Part shown: one piece after another, positions 38,700-55,100 of the stretch
Numbering within the stretch: position 1 is the first letter of the stretch
Layout: every line of letters starts with the position of its first letter
From: Rhea pennata
Taxonomy: Eukaryota > Chordata > Aves > Rheiformes > Rheidae
Direction of reading: 5' to 3'
DNA: 64,000 bases
Assembly: GCF_028389875.1 (NCBI RefSeq)
Contig: NC_084687.1
Location: 2,382,611 to 2,446,610, forward strand
The notes under the pieces: generated by a model
What the model was told of the DNA's origin: nothing
Database searches by the model: none
The model's input: only the letters and a program-made list of their open reading frames with translations
Made by a program: the position numbers and the translations under genes

Positions 38700-39180
38700 T
38701 CAGGTCCATGGCGGGGGGGGGGGGAGGCTGGGGGCACCGGGGTCCCATGGCAGGGCAGGTTGGAGGAGGAGGAGGAGGAGGTCAGGCCCGTGGGGGGGAA
38801 GGCCCAGAGGCAGGCAGGTCCCGTCGAGGGGGGGCAGGTTGGGGGAGGGGGGAAGGCCGGGGGCAGGGGGATTCCGTCGGGGGGGGGGCAGGTTAGAGGG
38901 GGAGGTCAGGCCTGTGGGGGGGAAGGCCTGGGGGCAGGGGGGTCCCGTTGGGGGGGGGGAACAGGTTGGAGGAGGAGGTCAGGCCCATGGGGGGGAAGGC
39001 TCAGAGGTAGGGGGGTCCCATCGAGGGTGGAGGGCATGTTGGAGGAGGAAGTCAGACCCATGGGGGGGGAAGGCAGGGGGCAGGGGGGTCCCATCGAGGG
39101 TGGGGGGCATGTTGGAGGAGGAAGTCAGGCCCGTGGGGGGGGAGAGGCCAGGGGAGGGTCAGCTAGGGAAGGTCTCGCCG
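38700..39180. repeat. G-rich minisatellite, units of about 65-75 bp
   Basis: Repeated blocks hold AGGAGGAGGTCAGGCC, then GTGGGGGGGAAGGC, then GGGGGCAGGGGGGTCCC. Starts of the GTCAGGCC-type element recur near 38780, 38911, 38978, 39049 and 39123, with one weaker unit between the first two. Long G-runs on the plus strand could form G-quadruplexes. It lies inside the presumed first intron of UBE2T. Confidence 0.9.
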
Positions 39181-39845
39181 AGGGGGTGGGTTTGGGGTTA
39201 GGGCAGGGGGTGGGGCCCATAGAGGAGGGGGGTGTTCAGGCTGAGGGGTCTTCCACGGCCGCAGCGGGGTATTTAGGCCTGGGGGAGGCAGGTGTTGCTG
39301 TGTGGGTGGGGTTTCCCTGTCTGTGGGGATGCAGAGTGCAGGAAAAGTCCTAGCTGTGGGGGCACCTTTTTCTTTTTTAGAGGGAGAGAGTATCCTTTCC
39401 CATAGGAAGGGGCAGAGCAGCCCCTTCGGAGTGGGGAAAGGGCCCCTGTCTGCTGGGGGGGGATGGGGCCAGGGGGCAGTTGGTGGGTATATGTTACTGG
39501 TAGACATCACAGCCCCTTTAGGGGAGCTGAGTGCAGTCACGGACTAGGAGGGGTTGTTAGACCCGTTTGAGTCCGGAGGTGCTAGGACTGCTTATAAAGG
39601 AAGGGGGGTTTGGTTCTCCCCCTCCTGCTAAGTGCCAGGAAAAGCACTAGGAGTAGGCTCAGCTACGCTGCCCTTGCCTCACAAAGAGGCGAGGGTCGTC
39701 TTCACGTTAGGTTAACCACTAAGTCGTGGATAAACTTGAAATCCATGTTAGTTCTCCATAGCTAAAAATGCCTCAATGTGAAATGCTATTTATGAAGAGC
39801 CAGTGTTGCCAGCTATAAAATTCAGTTTCTTATGATTTCAGCATA

Positions 39846-43632
<3,787 letters not shown>

Positions 43633-43750
43633 GTGGTTTTTGTGGCTGTGCACTGTTGTTTTCTCTTTACAAAGGTATAACTAAATCTTTTAATGGCTAT
43701 GTAGCAGTTTCATTTTTCTGTTTCCTAGCATTGTGTTAATAGTTCTCATA

Positions 43751-43756
43751 AATAAA
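43751..43756 (+). terminator. UBE2T polyadenylation signal
   Basis: AATAAA about 120 bases after the UBE2T stop, in an AT-rich 3' UTR. No better signal in between. Confidence 0.7.
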
Positions 43757-44264
43757 ACAAAATTCTAATCTATATGCATTTTCTTCTGGTTTGTCATGCT
43801 GAAGAAAGCAAGACTGGAAATACCAATTTGGCTTTTGATCTCCAGTATCCTCTTGGAGGAAGGAGGATGGTGTCAAGCATTGTGGTTTCTAGTTTGTTGT
43901 CCCTACATCAAAGCAAGTTGAAAGCAAAAGCTAAGCAGTAAAATACATTTGAACTAGTTTGTAGTGTTAAACTGTGAAATTTTTCTAGTGAGTCTGCGTG
44001 TTTGTCTGCAAGGAATTTAACCTGTGTCCTGTCCCCACTCCAAGGAAAGCAACTCAGGCCATCCTTGATTGACCACTGGAGCAGATGCAGGACTCGAGGC
44101 TTTGCCTGCCTACCTGGGGAAGTAATCACAGGGTTAAACCAAAGAGCTGTGTGTGCTCTGAGGTGCAAGAGAAGGCAGCGTCCCGGCCTGCTGCTGTTTC
44201 CAAAGCACTTGTCTTGTCTCTGCTGCACTCACAGTGGTCAGGGAGCACTGCTCCCAGTGTCCTG

Positions 44265-47066
44265 TCAGTCGAAGTTGTAATAAAGGCAAATGGCAAAGAA
44301 CATGGCAAAGATCTGAAATAAAAGGAGAGGGGGAGCTAGTTATCTCCCTGCTGCAGGGCAAGAGCAGCCTGCAACCACCCCAGCCCCTTGTGGCAGCTGC
44401 CAGCTGAAATCTGAGAGCCTGGGGACTAAAGGACCCCGCTGTGCATCTGTTCCTGGCCTAACCAAGGCAGGGGCTGATGGCTGTGCTCCCTCGTAGGTCT
44501 GTGCATCTGCTGTCTGTACACTGCACAGCAAAAGCCATGACTGAGGAGGCACCTCTGAGCTCTCATGGGGATCTGCTGAGTGAGTAGTAACTCCCCCTCT
44601 CCCGGGCCTGTGCTGTGGGAGCAAAATAAACTTCCTCCTTCCCACAGTCCTGGAGCCATCCCTCCATTTAGCCTTCTCTTCCCAGTGAGCATGAGTTTGG
44701 TGAGAGCTTTGTACTCCAGAGACACCCTCATTGTAGGTGCACCCACTTAGTGGCTGTGATCAGGGAAATCAGAGTTGTGGGTGAGTCCTGCCTGAGCAGA
44801 TCTGTGGTCCCTCTGTGTGTGCAGAGCACTGTCCCTCCCCCTTCTGGGAGTGAGAGCCCATCTGGGGTGACGTGCTTCCCCTTCCTGTCTTGGGTTATAA
44901 CCGATACCATTCCCATCAGCTCTGTCCCTGCCAGCCCTCGCTGGGTACCTCGATGCCTAGCACGGCCAAGCTGCAAGCCCCGGGGACGGAGGTGTACTTC
45001 TGCAAGGTCCTACCAATGGTGGAGAAGCAGCCCTAGGGTGGAGGGAGATGATTCAGGGCTCTTGCCTGATACAAGGAGCTTTAGAGAGCCACCAAAGTCT
45101 GGGGGAGATCAGGACATGTGGGAGAGCACCACAGTGGGATGGGATGAGCCAGAGATTTGGGGAACGTTTGGGCTGAAGACCAACAGCACAGGCAACGCAA
45201 CAGGCTCCTGCTCGAGAGTGGAGGGCGGTGGTCCCCCATCAGCACATGCCTGGGGAGCGCTGGGGCAGCCGGGATGTGGCAGGGCAAGGCAGGCGCCCGT
45301 GCGGCCCTACCTGCTCATGGATGTAGCCAGGGCTCTTCTCCCGGCACTGCTCCCAGCCCAGCAGCTGGCCAGCCTGCAGAAGCCCATCCCGGGTGCAGCA
45401 GGCCTGCGGCCAGGGCATCCCCGGGTGCAGCTCCTGGAACTGGGACCCATTCCCAAAGTCCTCAGGTCCTAAAACGCCACAACACGAGAACTGAAATAGA
45501 AGAGAAATGCCATCAATGTGCTGTCAAAATGTCAGGGGCTTGGCTCAGGGAGATGACGGAGGGAGAGCATCCTGGCAGGGGGAAAAGCCAAGTGGGCAGC
45601 TCGGTTTCTTTCTGGGGTCCATGAGCCTGCTCCTCGCATTCAGGGCATCCCCGAACTGAGGGCTAGTAGGTCGCAGCAGGATCCACGGGTGCCTTGCTCC
45701 CCTCTGCAACCTAGTGGCTGCCCCCCTGGCTGCTTACCGTGATCATGAGGGTGTTCCAGGCTGTGGAGAAGACCTCTGTGTCCTCATCCCCACAGTAGTT
45801 CCTCCGCAGCTCGGACAGGAAGAGCTCCGGCCTGATCTGCAGGATCAGTGCAGTCTGCAGGTGTCACAGGATGGAGACCGCAGGGACCCGCACACTCGCC
45901 TTCACCCACTGCTGCCCAGCGCTACACGGGCGTCATCTCTCCAAGGGCACATAGGGATCCACCCCCTTCATATGGCTGGACCAGCCAGGCTCAGGGTTGT
46001 GTCAAGGTGCTAGTGATGAAGGTGAGGGTGAGGCAGGACATCCCTGAACTGGTCCCTGTCCCTGGCTGGTTGCTGGCAGGCTCAGGACCATGACCCATGG
46101 CATGATGTGGGGAAGAGTGGGGCTGTCCTTGCTGGGCGCCACGACAGGGCAGGGGAATGGTACCTGTTTCCACTGCACCAGGAAGAGGACAGCCCCCACA
46201 AGCTGCATGACGAAGATGAGGCTCACGAGGATGAAGAACTGGAAGGCAGAGAGATGGAGGGGTCAGAAACCAGCCTGACTGCAAGTACCGCTCGCTCCGG
46301 CTGTTCCTCCCTGCCTCTGCAGCCATTCTTGCCTGTGTACATCCCCTCCAGCCTGGAGAGTGGCAAACGGAGGCAGGCGGGGAGCAGGGACCAGAGTGCA
46401 GTTTGTGGGGACGGACGCATGTCTCAGCACCACAGCTCCAAGACTGCAACCCCCAATATCCTACAACACCCTGTATCCCCCGAATCCTTGCATCCCATAA
46501 AACCCTACATCCCGCAGCACCCGGCCTGCACGGCTCCCTGCATCCCTCAGTTCCCTTCACAACTCCCCTCACTCACCACCAGCAGCAGCGGCCGGCTCCG
46601 GCGAAGGGCCCCGCAGCAGCCCAGGAAGCCCAGCAGCGAGAGGGCGATGCCCACAGCCAGCAGGAGGTAGGCACCCGCGCTCAGCACGGCCTTGGAGGCC
46701 ACGATGTCCTGGAAACCAGCTGGGTCCACGGCCACCCAGACCCCCACGCCTGACAGGCACGTCCCCCCAGCCTGCGGGACGTGCTGCAGTCACAGGGAAT
46801 ATGGACCAGCCTTGGCTACCGCACAGGGGACTGGGGATGCTCTAACGTTTCCTGGGGTCCCCTCCCTTAAACCGGTGCCACCCACCCATCCACAGAGACC
46901 AGAGCATCGTGCACCAGCTCTGCTCGGATGGGACTAGCCGTCTCTGGCTCCGGGCACAGCACAGTGCCAGCTCCCCTCCTCCCATCCCACTGAGCCCAGG
47001 TGGACTCACAAACACCAGCACGTTGAAGACGAACATCAGGTACTTCACGCAGCTCAAGACACCCAT
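44265..47066 (-). CDS. Tetraspanin, TSPAN18-like, complete, 245 aa
   Basis: Four-pass membrane protein that organises partner proteins in membrane microdomains. Seven coding exons on the minus strand: 47066-47010, 46771-46577, 46238-46164, 45836-45738, 45490-45311, 45032-44949, 44312-44265; 246 codons with stop, every boundary in phase 0. TM1 follows [17 protein letters not shown]2 ([20 protein letters not shown]) ends in the GCCGALR loop. TM3 is [20 protein letters not shown]. The large loop has the CCG motif ([12 protein letters not shown]), then CC, C and GC, six canonical cysteines. TM4 is short and the tail is CLYYNFD. The [13 protein letters not shown] and [12 protein letters not shown] stretches resemble TSPAN18 most among those I remember, but orthology is unproven and TSPAN1/TSPAN4-type relatives are possible. 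Head-to-head with ADIPOR1. Confidence 0.9.
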
Positions 47067-47074
47067 GGGGTTGC

Positions 47075-48160
47075 TGGGGGGATGAGATGGTCACGTCTCT
47101 GGAGACACGGCAGCACGGCAGTGGTGCTTGTGCCTGCGGAAGGGAGAGCAGAGCCCTGGCCCGCAGCCAGTCCCAACGCTTATCCTGCACCCCAGTTCCG
47201 ATGGGAGGTGGGACCTCCCTTGCCACCATGAGGGGACAGATGGGGACAGGCACTGGGAAAGGACTGGGAGGAATCTGGCTCCTTGCAAACTTCCTCCACA
47301 CTTCCCAGCTCTGCCCAAGCACCCGCCAGATCTCCTTTTCCAGCCCTGGCTGCTTGCATGGGGCAGAGATAGCTAAGGGGACGTGGGGAGCTGGTCAGCA
47401 GCAGCTCCATGCGTGGGAAGGTGCTGCACCCTTCCTGGGAGCCCCAGTGCAGCCTGTGCCTTGTGTGGCTGCTGAGAGCCCCCAAATCCTCGCTTGAGAT
47501 TTTAGGGAGCAGACAGGGCTGAGTCGCAGCATCCCCACGAAGGGGCTGAGCCCTGTAGGACCCCCGGCTTTCCCAGGGATGAGGCACAGCCCCACAGAAA
47601 TCCACATCCCCAGAGCATCTCCCCTGCCCTACAGCATGGTCCATCTGTCTACCCTCACCCTGCTGCTCCCCAAAACGGTTCGAACCCTAAAGCACCTCCA
47701 GACCCCACCATCACTCACCCAACGGCGGCAACGGGTGACCCAGATGCCTCCAACCTGCTCTGGGACTGACTGTGCCAATTCGGCACTAGAAAGGTTGGAA
47801 AAATCCCCCCCTCCCCCTGCCTGGCTGAGCAGCCCCCCGAGAAACCCCCTCCGCCACAGCGCCATGAATGATTGATGGGGAACAGGATCCGCCATTGTGC
47901 GGGGAGGCAGATGTAGGGCACGAGGGGAGCCCGGCCCTGGGCTGTCGTTGGCAGAGGTAATTAAATCTGGCCCTCCACGAGCGTGGAAAGATGATCCGGC
48001 CACGGCAGGAGCCCTCGGCCTGCAATTATTGCCAGGGACGGCCGGCCTGCGCGGTGTTTTCGCAGCCCGGACGCCCCCTCGGCAGCCGGCAGGTGCCCCC
48101 CACCCTCCTGGGGGGGGTCCCATCAATATTTAGCGGGTGCCAGTTCCGCTCAGAGCTGCC
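47075..48160. other. Upstream of the tetraspanin, no coding exon called
   Basis: A minus-strand acceptor-like CCCCCCAG just above 47066 suggests that the tetraspanin has a non-coding first exon somewhere upstream. Open frames here are GC-driven and unrecognised. Confidence 0.4.
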
Positions 48161-48755
48161 GTCTGCCATCTTGCGAGGCTGCCGCCAGGCCCCAGCCGCC
48201 GAGTGGCCCCGGTGGTCTCCGTGGGGGCCGCGTTGCCACGGTAACGAGGCACGTTGTCATGGTAACGCAGGCCTCGCGGCAGCACTAGGCCCAGCCTTCG
48301 TGCCCCGTGTCTGTCCGCCCCCCTGTTCCCGCTCCTCGGTCAGGCCGCGGAGCGGGGACCCCGCCTGGCGCCCGGCCCCGCGTCCCCGCATCGCCGCCGC
48401 CATCACGGGATGCCCCGAGCTGGCGCCCGGGCCCCTCTCGCTCCCCTTCCCCGCCCGCAGGGGGCGATGACGCGCGCCGCCAGCGAGCCGCGCCGCCGGG
48501 CTAGAGCGCCTCCCCCGCGGCGCTCCCCCGCGGCTCGTCCAATCACCGCGGCCGGCGGGGCGGGGGGATAGAGAGAAGGGGAGAGACGGCGGCCGTGGCC
48601 AATCAGAACACGAGCTTGCGTACCGCCCCCGCCCCGCCCCCGGAGGAGTCCACCTCCGCGGGGCGGGACCTCGCGGGCCGGAAGTGGTTCGTTCCCTCAG
48701 CGTCGCTTCCGGTGCCGCCGCCGCCGCCGCCCCTGCGCGGGATGTAGCGGCCGGT
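48160..48755. promoter_or_regulatory. CpG-island promoter of ADIPOR1, possibly shared with the tetraspanin
   Basis: Holds a YY1-type CCATCTTG (about 48166), two RFX X-box-like sites (separate entry), CCAAT boxes at 48539-48543 and 48599-48603, and ETS-type CCGGAAGTGG at 48678-48687. A non-coding ADIPOR1 first exon probably runs from about 48690 to a GTGAGT donor at 48754. The island continues to about 49.3 kb. Confidence 0.7.
48232..48266. promoter_or_regulatory. Pair of RFX X-box-like motifs
   Basis: GTTGCCACGGTAAC (48232-48245) and GTTGTCATGGTAAC (48253-48266) fit the X-box pattern GTNRCC..RGYAAC (the second with one change). They start 21 bases apart, about two helical turns, in the same orientation. 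Binding is inferred from the motif only. Confidence 0.6.
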
Positions 48756-49182
48756 GAGTGCGCGCCCGGAGGGGGGAAGCGGGGAGGCGCCGCCGGCACC
48801 GGCACCGCGACCCCCTCGGGGCTTTGAGCGGGGCGTCCGGGCCCGCCCGCTACCCTGCCGCGGCTCCGCATGTCGTCCTGGCTGCGGCGGCGGCCCCGGA
48901 CCAAGCGCGAGGCTCGGCCCGGCCTGGCGGGGAGGTCGGTGCCTCCGCCGGGAGCACCGAGGCGGGTTCGGGTACGGGTGGGGGTCCCGGTCCCTGCCCG
49001 TTGCGGACGGTTTGTCAGCGGGCCTGTGCCCGGTAACGCGAGGGGGGGGCTGCCGGGGCCGGTGGCGGTGACTCTGTTCTTCCTCCCTCGCCAGCGCGGC
49101 GGCACACGGACGCGGAGGGGACCTGCACCGGCAGCCGCGGCGTCGCCCCAGCCCTCGACCACCAGGACCACCTGCCACCCCG

Positions 49183-52100
49183 ATGGCGTCCCGCAAAGCT
49201 GCCGCCGCCGGGCAGGGCAACGGGCTGGCTGCCGCCAGCCGGGAGCGAGCCCACCTGGAGCTGGCCGAGCTGGGGCCGCTGCTGGAGGAGAAGGGGGACC
49301 AGGGAGCCGCCGGCTCGGCCGGTGTAAGCCCTGAGCCCTCGCGCGCCCCGTGTCTCCTAACCCATCCCGCTCTGCCAGCGTTTCACCCCATTGATCAGCC
49401 CAAAGCTGGCAGGTGATGGGCAGCCTTAGCGGGACGTGCACTGGAGTCGCAGCCAGATCCGCTCCTCCCTGCTCAGACTCTTCAACGCTGTCCTTGAGGA
49501 TTAACCTAGAAATTTGCTCCTTATCCCATTAGCAGCTTGAAGGATGCAAGCTGGAAATGTAGCGTATTTTCCCAAGCCCTGAATCTAGTAGTTGCTTTGA
49601 GTCAGTGCAAAGAGGCTGTGAGGTACTTTTTTACCCAAAAGCTGACAAGTTGCCTGTGCTGTGCTCTAAGCTGTCCAGGAATCTGGCCCGGAAACTTCTC
49701 TTATTGTGCAGACATAAACCTTGTGCAGAGATGTCAGCCAAGATGTGCTGTCTTTGCATGCCAGCACAGTTTCTTGGAGTGAATGGGGTGTTCTTAGTCC
49801 TTCAGCTGTTTTGTGGCTTTTAGGGCTAGAAATCACCTTCTCAAACCTGCTAATGGAAAAGGAGGAAAGAGGAAATTTGAGACTGGGCAGGCAGATTGCT
49901 CCCAGCACTTGTGGGAGAGCACTGGGAAAGATGATTGCCCAAACAGTTGGATTTCCTGGGCTGGTGAGCCTGGCTGGGCCAAGTGGCTGTTTCAGCTTGC
50001 AGGCATGGTTGTAAGGATGAAAATCCTTCCATGTAATCCTGCCTTTAAACAAGAATAAATCTGGGATTAGCCTGCCTGAGATGGTTAAGACAGTAACATG
50101 TTGCATAAGCAGTGGTGACCAGTGAGTCCTGTCCGTCTTCCTCGGGGGGGGTGAAGCCCCTAAAGGTGCTCTTAGAAAAGACTCACCTCCAGTGAGCTGG
50201 AATTGTTCCGTCCTGGGTTTTATCCCTCTAGGCTGAAGACCCGCCATGCCCAGCGACCCGTGAGGAAGAGGAGGAGGTGGTCCGTGTGCTGACTCTGCCC
50301 CTGCAGGCTCACCACGCAATGGAGAAGATGGAAGAGTTTGTGTATAAGGTACAGGAGTTTGTAGTGATTCTCCCTCACCCCCCGACCCTGGTTTGGGAGA
50401 ATGAGAGGAGCCCGAATGCCCCAGGGTGGGGACTGGGCTGCGTCGCTCTGCCTGGCCCCGGGCAAGGTGAGCACCACGCTGCCGCGCGGCTCTGCCTGCA
50501 ATCTGCTCCGGCTTCGCTCGCCGCCTGGGCCTGCTCCCAGCAACGTCTCTGGGGAGCGATGTGGGAAGCAGATGGCAGCAGCTGGGAAGCGCCGGCGTTC
50601 CTGATCAGCACCTGGAGGTTGTGCCTAGCCCCCTCAGACAAACACTAACCTCTGGAGTGGTTTGGAGAGCCTCTGTGTGTGTCCAGGCAGGGAAGGGGAG
50701 CTCGGAGCACTGCTGCTGGTTTTGCCTGGTGCCTCTGCTCTGCCCCACTGCGCCCCATTTTGGGTGACCAGTGCCATAATGCTGAGGTCCAGGACAGTTC
50801 TATCAGCAAGCTGAGATCCCTTTTCCTTGACCAAACTTAAAGGGAACTCCTCACTGCAGAGAACAGAGAGATTGCTTATGGTGCTGATGGGTCAAATGAG
50901 AGGGTGCAGATCATCTCCAACTCCCCAGGGTGGGATGTGGCAAGTTCTCTGCAGGATGTAGGTGGTTTAAAGGGTCCACAGGGTGCCTGATGTTGTAAAA
51001 GTTGAACTTCCTCTTCTGGGGGAGAATTACAGGGGCCTTTTCAGCCTCGTTTGTAAGGAAGAGTCTTGGTGGTTTTGTTCTGTGTGAGACTCTAAGCTCC
51101 CTGGGGCGAGTAAACCTGAGTCTCTGGGCTGCCTTGATTCTTTGGCAAGTGCCAGCCCTAGGGGCCACCAGCACGGGTTGGTGTGTTGCAGGTGTGGGAA
51201 GGGCGCTGGCGTGTGATCCCCTACGACGTGCTGCCTGACTGGCTGAAGGATAACGATTACCTCCTGCACGGACACAGACCTCCGATGCCGTCCTTCCGAG
51301 CCTGCTTCAAGAGCATCTTCCGAATACACACCGAGACGGGAAACATCTGGACGCACTTGCTAGGTACCTGCGGTGGGGTCAGTAGCTGTGGGGCTGGGCC
51401 GTGCTTCTATGGGGTTGAAGATGTGCTTTGCCCTGGATGCACGCAGCGTAGGGAGGCCTTTCGTGGCTGGGTTTGTTTCTAGGCTGGCCTGCTTAAGAAC
51501 TAGGACTTGCTGGGTCCTCTGGTCTGTCCCCTTGCTACCTCCAAATGAGCCTGCTGGCAGAGGAGGGGACGCTGCTCGTGGTGGCTTTGCTCGTGGGTTC
51601 CTGGGCTGCTGCTGGACCGGGACAGCAGCTGTATCGCTCCACGCTTCACTCCTGATGGAGGTTGGAGCTGACGAAGCAAAACCCATGTGGCTGTGAAGCA
51701 CCTAGTCTTAGTGGGGTTGGTGTGTTGCACCAGAGAGAAGGAATTTCTGCTTTACCCAGGGTCCTAAACCCCTGCCTTAAGGCCTTCTTGGCTGCTGTTT
51801 TAGGCCTCCTGGGGCCTCCCTTTCAGCATCGTTTGTGGCCACCTGGTTGTGCTCTCACAAGCAGCTCAGTCACAAGATGCCTGAGAGTGAGAACCCCAAG
51901 CCCCATCTTGCGCAAGGACTGTATTTAAATAAGTCGTGACAGACTCGGATTAGATCCTTTCAGGGCCAATTCCGCTTCCTCTGAATCAGCTTGGATCCAG
52001 CTTCACCTTTTCTCAGCACCATCAGAAAAGCAGTTTGATTCCTTGTGGATGTGGTTGCTCTAAGCCCCTGGGGCTTTGGGTGAAGGGACTGGAGGGGAGA

Positions 52101-55100
52101 AGAGGGCACTTCCTCACAGCAACATTGCAGGGCCCAAGGTCTGAGCTTGGTGACGTTTTGTGGCTTTGCCCATGCTCCACAAGAACTAACGGCCGGTTTG
52201 GGTAGGATCAGGAACTGCTGGTGCCTGACAGGGCATGAGAGGGACCTAGTCAGGCATGTGCTTTCCTGGCTCTCTGTGGAGAGCCCCAGCCTGGGCTGAG
52301 GACTCAGAGGACCCCTCTCAGAGGGACAGCACAGAGACCCAAGGCTTTAAGGGCTGGCTGGGGCAAGACCAGGCTGTGCTGCTCGGTAGATCTGCCAGCA
52401 CGCGTCAGGCAAGCTGCTTCTACTCTAGGGAAGGAAAAATAGATGTTAGGTGTGACAGAATCTCTCATAACACTTTCCTCTGAAACTCAGGAATGAGCTA
52501 ACAGCCCTTAAAATAACCCTGAGCCTAACCATACCTTTGACCCTGCCATCTCACAAGGTTCCCCTTGCCTTGGCTTGTCCGCAGTAACCATTGCCCCTGC
52601 TAACATGCCTGCTCCGGGCCAGCCCTGTGCTGGGACAAGCCTGCGGAGCTGTTTCTCGTGTGTGCATGGGCAGGAGACTCACCCCATCTATTGCATATCA
52701 CCCACCCCGCCTTGCTGCCAGCGCTCTCGGTTCGCTCTGCTTATCTTTCGGGGGTCGATTCATCTGTCACGTGCTCAGCGTTGGTGCTGGATGGAGGGCG
52801 TTGGGCCACCTCCGTTCTGCCTCATCTAACTGCCGGCTTTGTGTGTTGTCTGCAGGTTTTGTGTTGTTCCTCTGCCTGGGGATCCTGACCATGCTGCGGC
52901 CCAACATGTATTTCATGGCTCCTCTCCAGGAGAAGGTGGTGTTTGGGATGTTCTTCCTCGGAGCAGTGCTGTGCCTCAGCTTCTCCTGGCTTTTCCACAC
53001 TGTCTACTGTCACTCAGAAAAGGTCTCGCGGACTTTTTCAAAGTGAGTCAGCCAAAGTGCGGTTGAGTGGTCTCGTGGGCAGTTTTGATTTCTCGCAGCA
53101 TTTTCTCTTGGAAAATGCTGCACTGCTAAGTCCCACATGTCTTATGCTTGGGGGAAGGGAGAGTTCAGTGAATCCAGTGTGGAGTTCAGAGGGAACCGCA
53201 GCTGGATCCTGGATGGCTCTGCCCTGTGCTGAGGCACCTTGAAGCTGCTGAGTCAAAAGCTCCCTGAGAATATGGGTCTACGAGGACAGAGACCCTGTGA
53301 ATGTGCGATTTCCAAGGGTCCCAAAGCCTTTGTGCCTCTCGAGGCAGTGAAATGAGGAGGGGTCTGTCTTGCAGGTCAACTGTGGGACTAGGGAGCTTCC
53401 AGTTTACTGAATATTTTCAGAATCTTTGGTTCAGGTCCAATTTGGCATAAAACCAAACTGGGAGAAAACAAAACAAACAATTCCCAGCAAAGTAGAAATG
53501 TTGGGCTGTGGCCAGCGCTCCTCTCTGAGGTCAGCACACAGACTGCTCTTAGAATTAAGCTCACATCACCCTTCATGGCACAGGGAGAACAGCAGCAAGG
53601 CTTTCAAATAAGACCTTGCACACGCGAGTCTGTCAAACGTATTTACTTGTGTGCTGCTCGCTGGGAAATCCTGCCAATCTCCTTTGCACAAACCCCAGAG
53701 ATCCTGTGGGCTCGTGTCTTCCAAACAGACAGTGCTGCAGTGCCCTTAGCAGAAACATCCTTGCGTACTCGGGGAGAGTGCTTGCACAGCCGCCGTGGTG
53801 GCGGGGGGTACACAAGTGGCTGCATTTTGGTGGCGAAACAGTTCCTGGATCGATAGATCGAAAGCACTTTGCAGTGAAGGACAGCAGTCAAACCCGCATG
53901 CGCAAGGACTAATGCCCACGGCATCCTGCGGTGGCTGCTTGAGTGCACATCCCCTTCGGGCGGTTTCTGCACATCCAGCAAGTTGCCGTTCATCTCTTGC
54001 ACTCCTGTTAAGCTCCACTTGCATCCTCAGAAGCCACAGGCCTGGGATGTTTCTCCTGTCTCCTCTCCTCTCTGGATGTGCTGCTTCAGTTCTTAGTCAT
54101 GTTCACCCAGGTGGCCGTGGCCATCTGTCTGGCCGTGGTGACTCCACTAGGGTACAGATGAGATAGAGGGTACCAACACACTGTTGCCAAGAGAACACAG
54201 GTGGGGGACGGGTTTCCAGGCTCACCTGTGACTCTCCTCTCTCTTTACACTCTGATTGCAGGCTGGATTATTCAGGAATTGCACTGCTGATCATGGGGAG
54301 CTTCGTCCCGTGGCTCTATTATTCGTTCTACTGCTCCCCGCAGCCAAGACTCATCTACCTCTCCATCGTCTGTGTCCTGGGCATCTCAGCAATCATCGTT
54401 GCTCAGTGGGACCGGTTTGCGACCCCCAAGCACAGGCAGACAAGAGCAGGTAGGAGAGCCCCGTGCGTGCGCCCGTACTCAGAGAGCTGCTCCCAGAGGG
54501 CTTGCATGGCTAGGATCCCAGAGAGGTTTCTGGGTACCCCAAAAAGCTCTTAGCACCTGCACGTATAGAATTAGTTTTCCCCCAGACCACCCCACTGCCC
54601 TGCAGCAGCTCCCAGCAGCGAGAGGTCTCCTCCTTCCTCTTGCCGTGCTGGGGGTTTGAATCCCCTGCTGAGCAGGGCCTGGCCGCTGGCCAGCGCAGCG
54701 GGCCTGAGCCCCACCTGGCACTCAGCACCCCTGAGGTTTGGAACAGGCAGGCAGTGTTTAAAAATAGCCCTGTAAGTGGTGGTTGGGAGGCCTGGGGCTG
54801 TGCTGTGCGAAGCTGCCTTCTCCAGGAAGCGCTTTGGCAGCACAAAGCTGACACTCTTCCAGGGAGGAAGAGATTCCCTTGTCCGTCCCTCTGCCGAGTA
54901 CGCGCTGGCACGTACCTGCCTTCCTGGAGGTTGGGGCTGGGCAGTGGGAACGGAGCTGCTCCGCGCCCCTGTGGTGATGCTGGGGCAATTCTCGCGCCCT
55001 GCGTAGCCCCTGCTGCAGCCTCTGAAACGGAGCCCAGCACATTAAAGCAGCTTCGCTAAGCACCAGTGAGCATGGAGAAATGCCTCTGCCCACACTCACC

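Noticed and set aside
38191-39353. Glycine/arginine-rich open frames of 197-336 codons
   Set aside because: Produced by the G-rich minisatellite and by the island. Repetition of the DNA unit explains them.
48257-49441. A 394-codon minus-strand open frame across the ADIPOR1 island
   Set aside because: It overlaps the ADIPOR1 start exon antisense, is GC-driven and has no recognisable domain.
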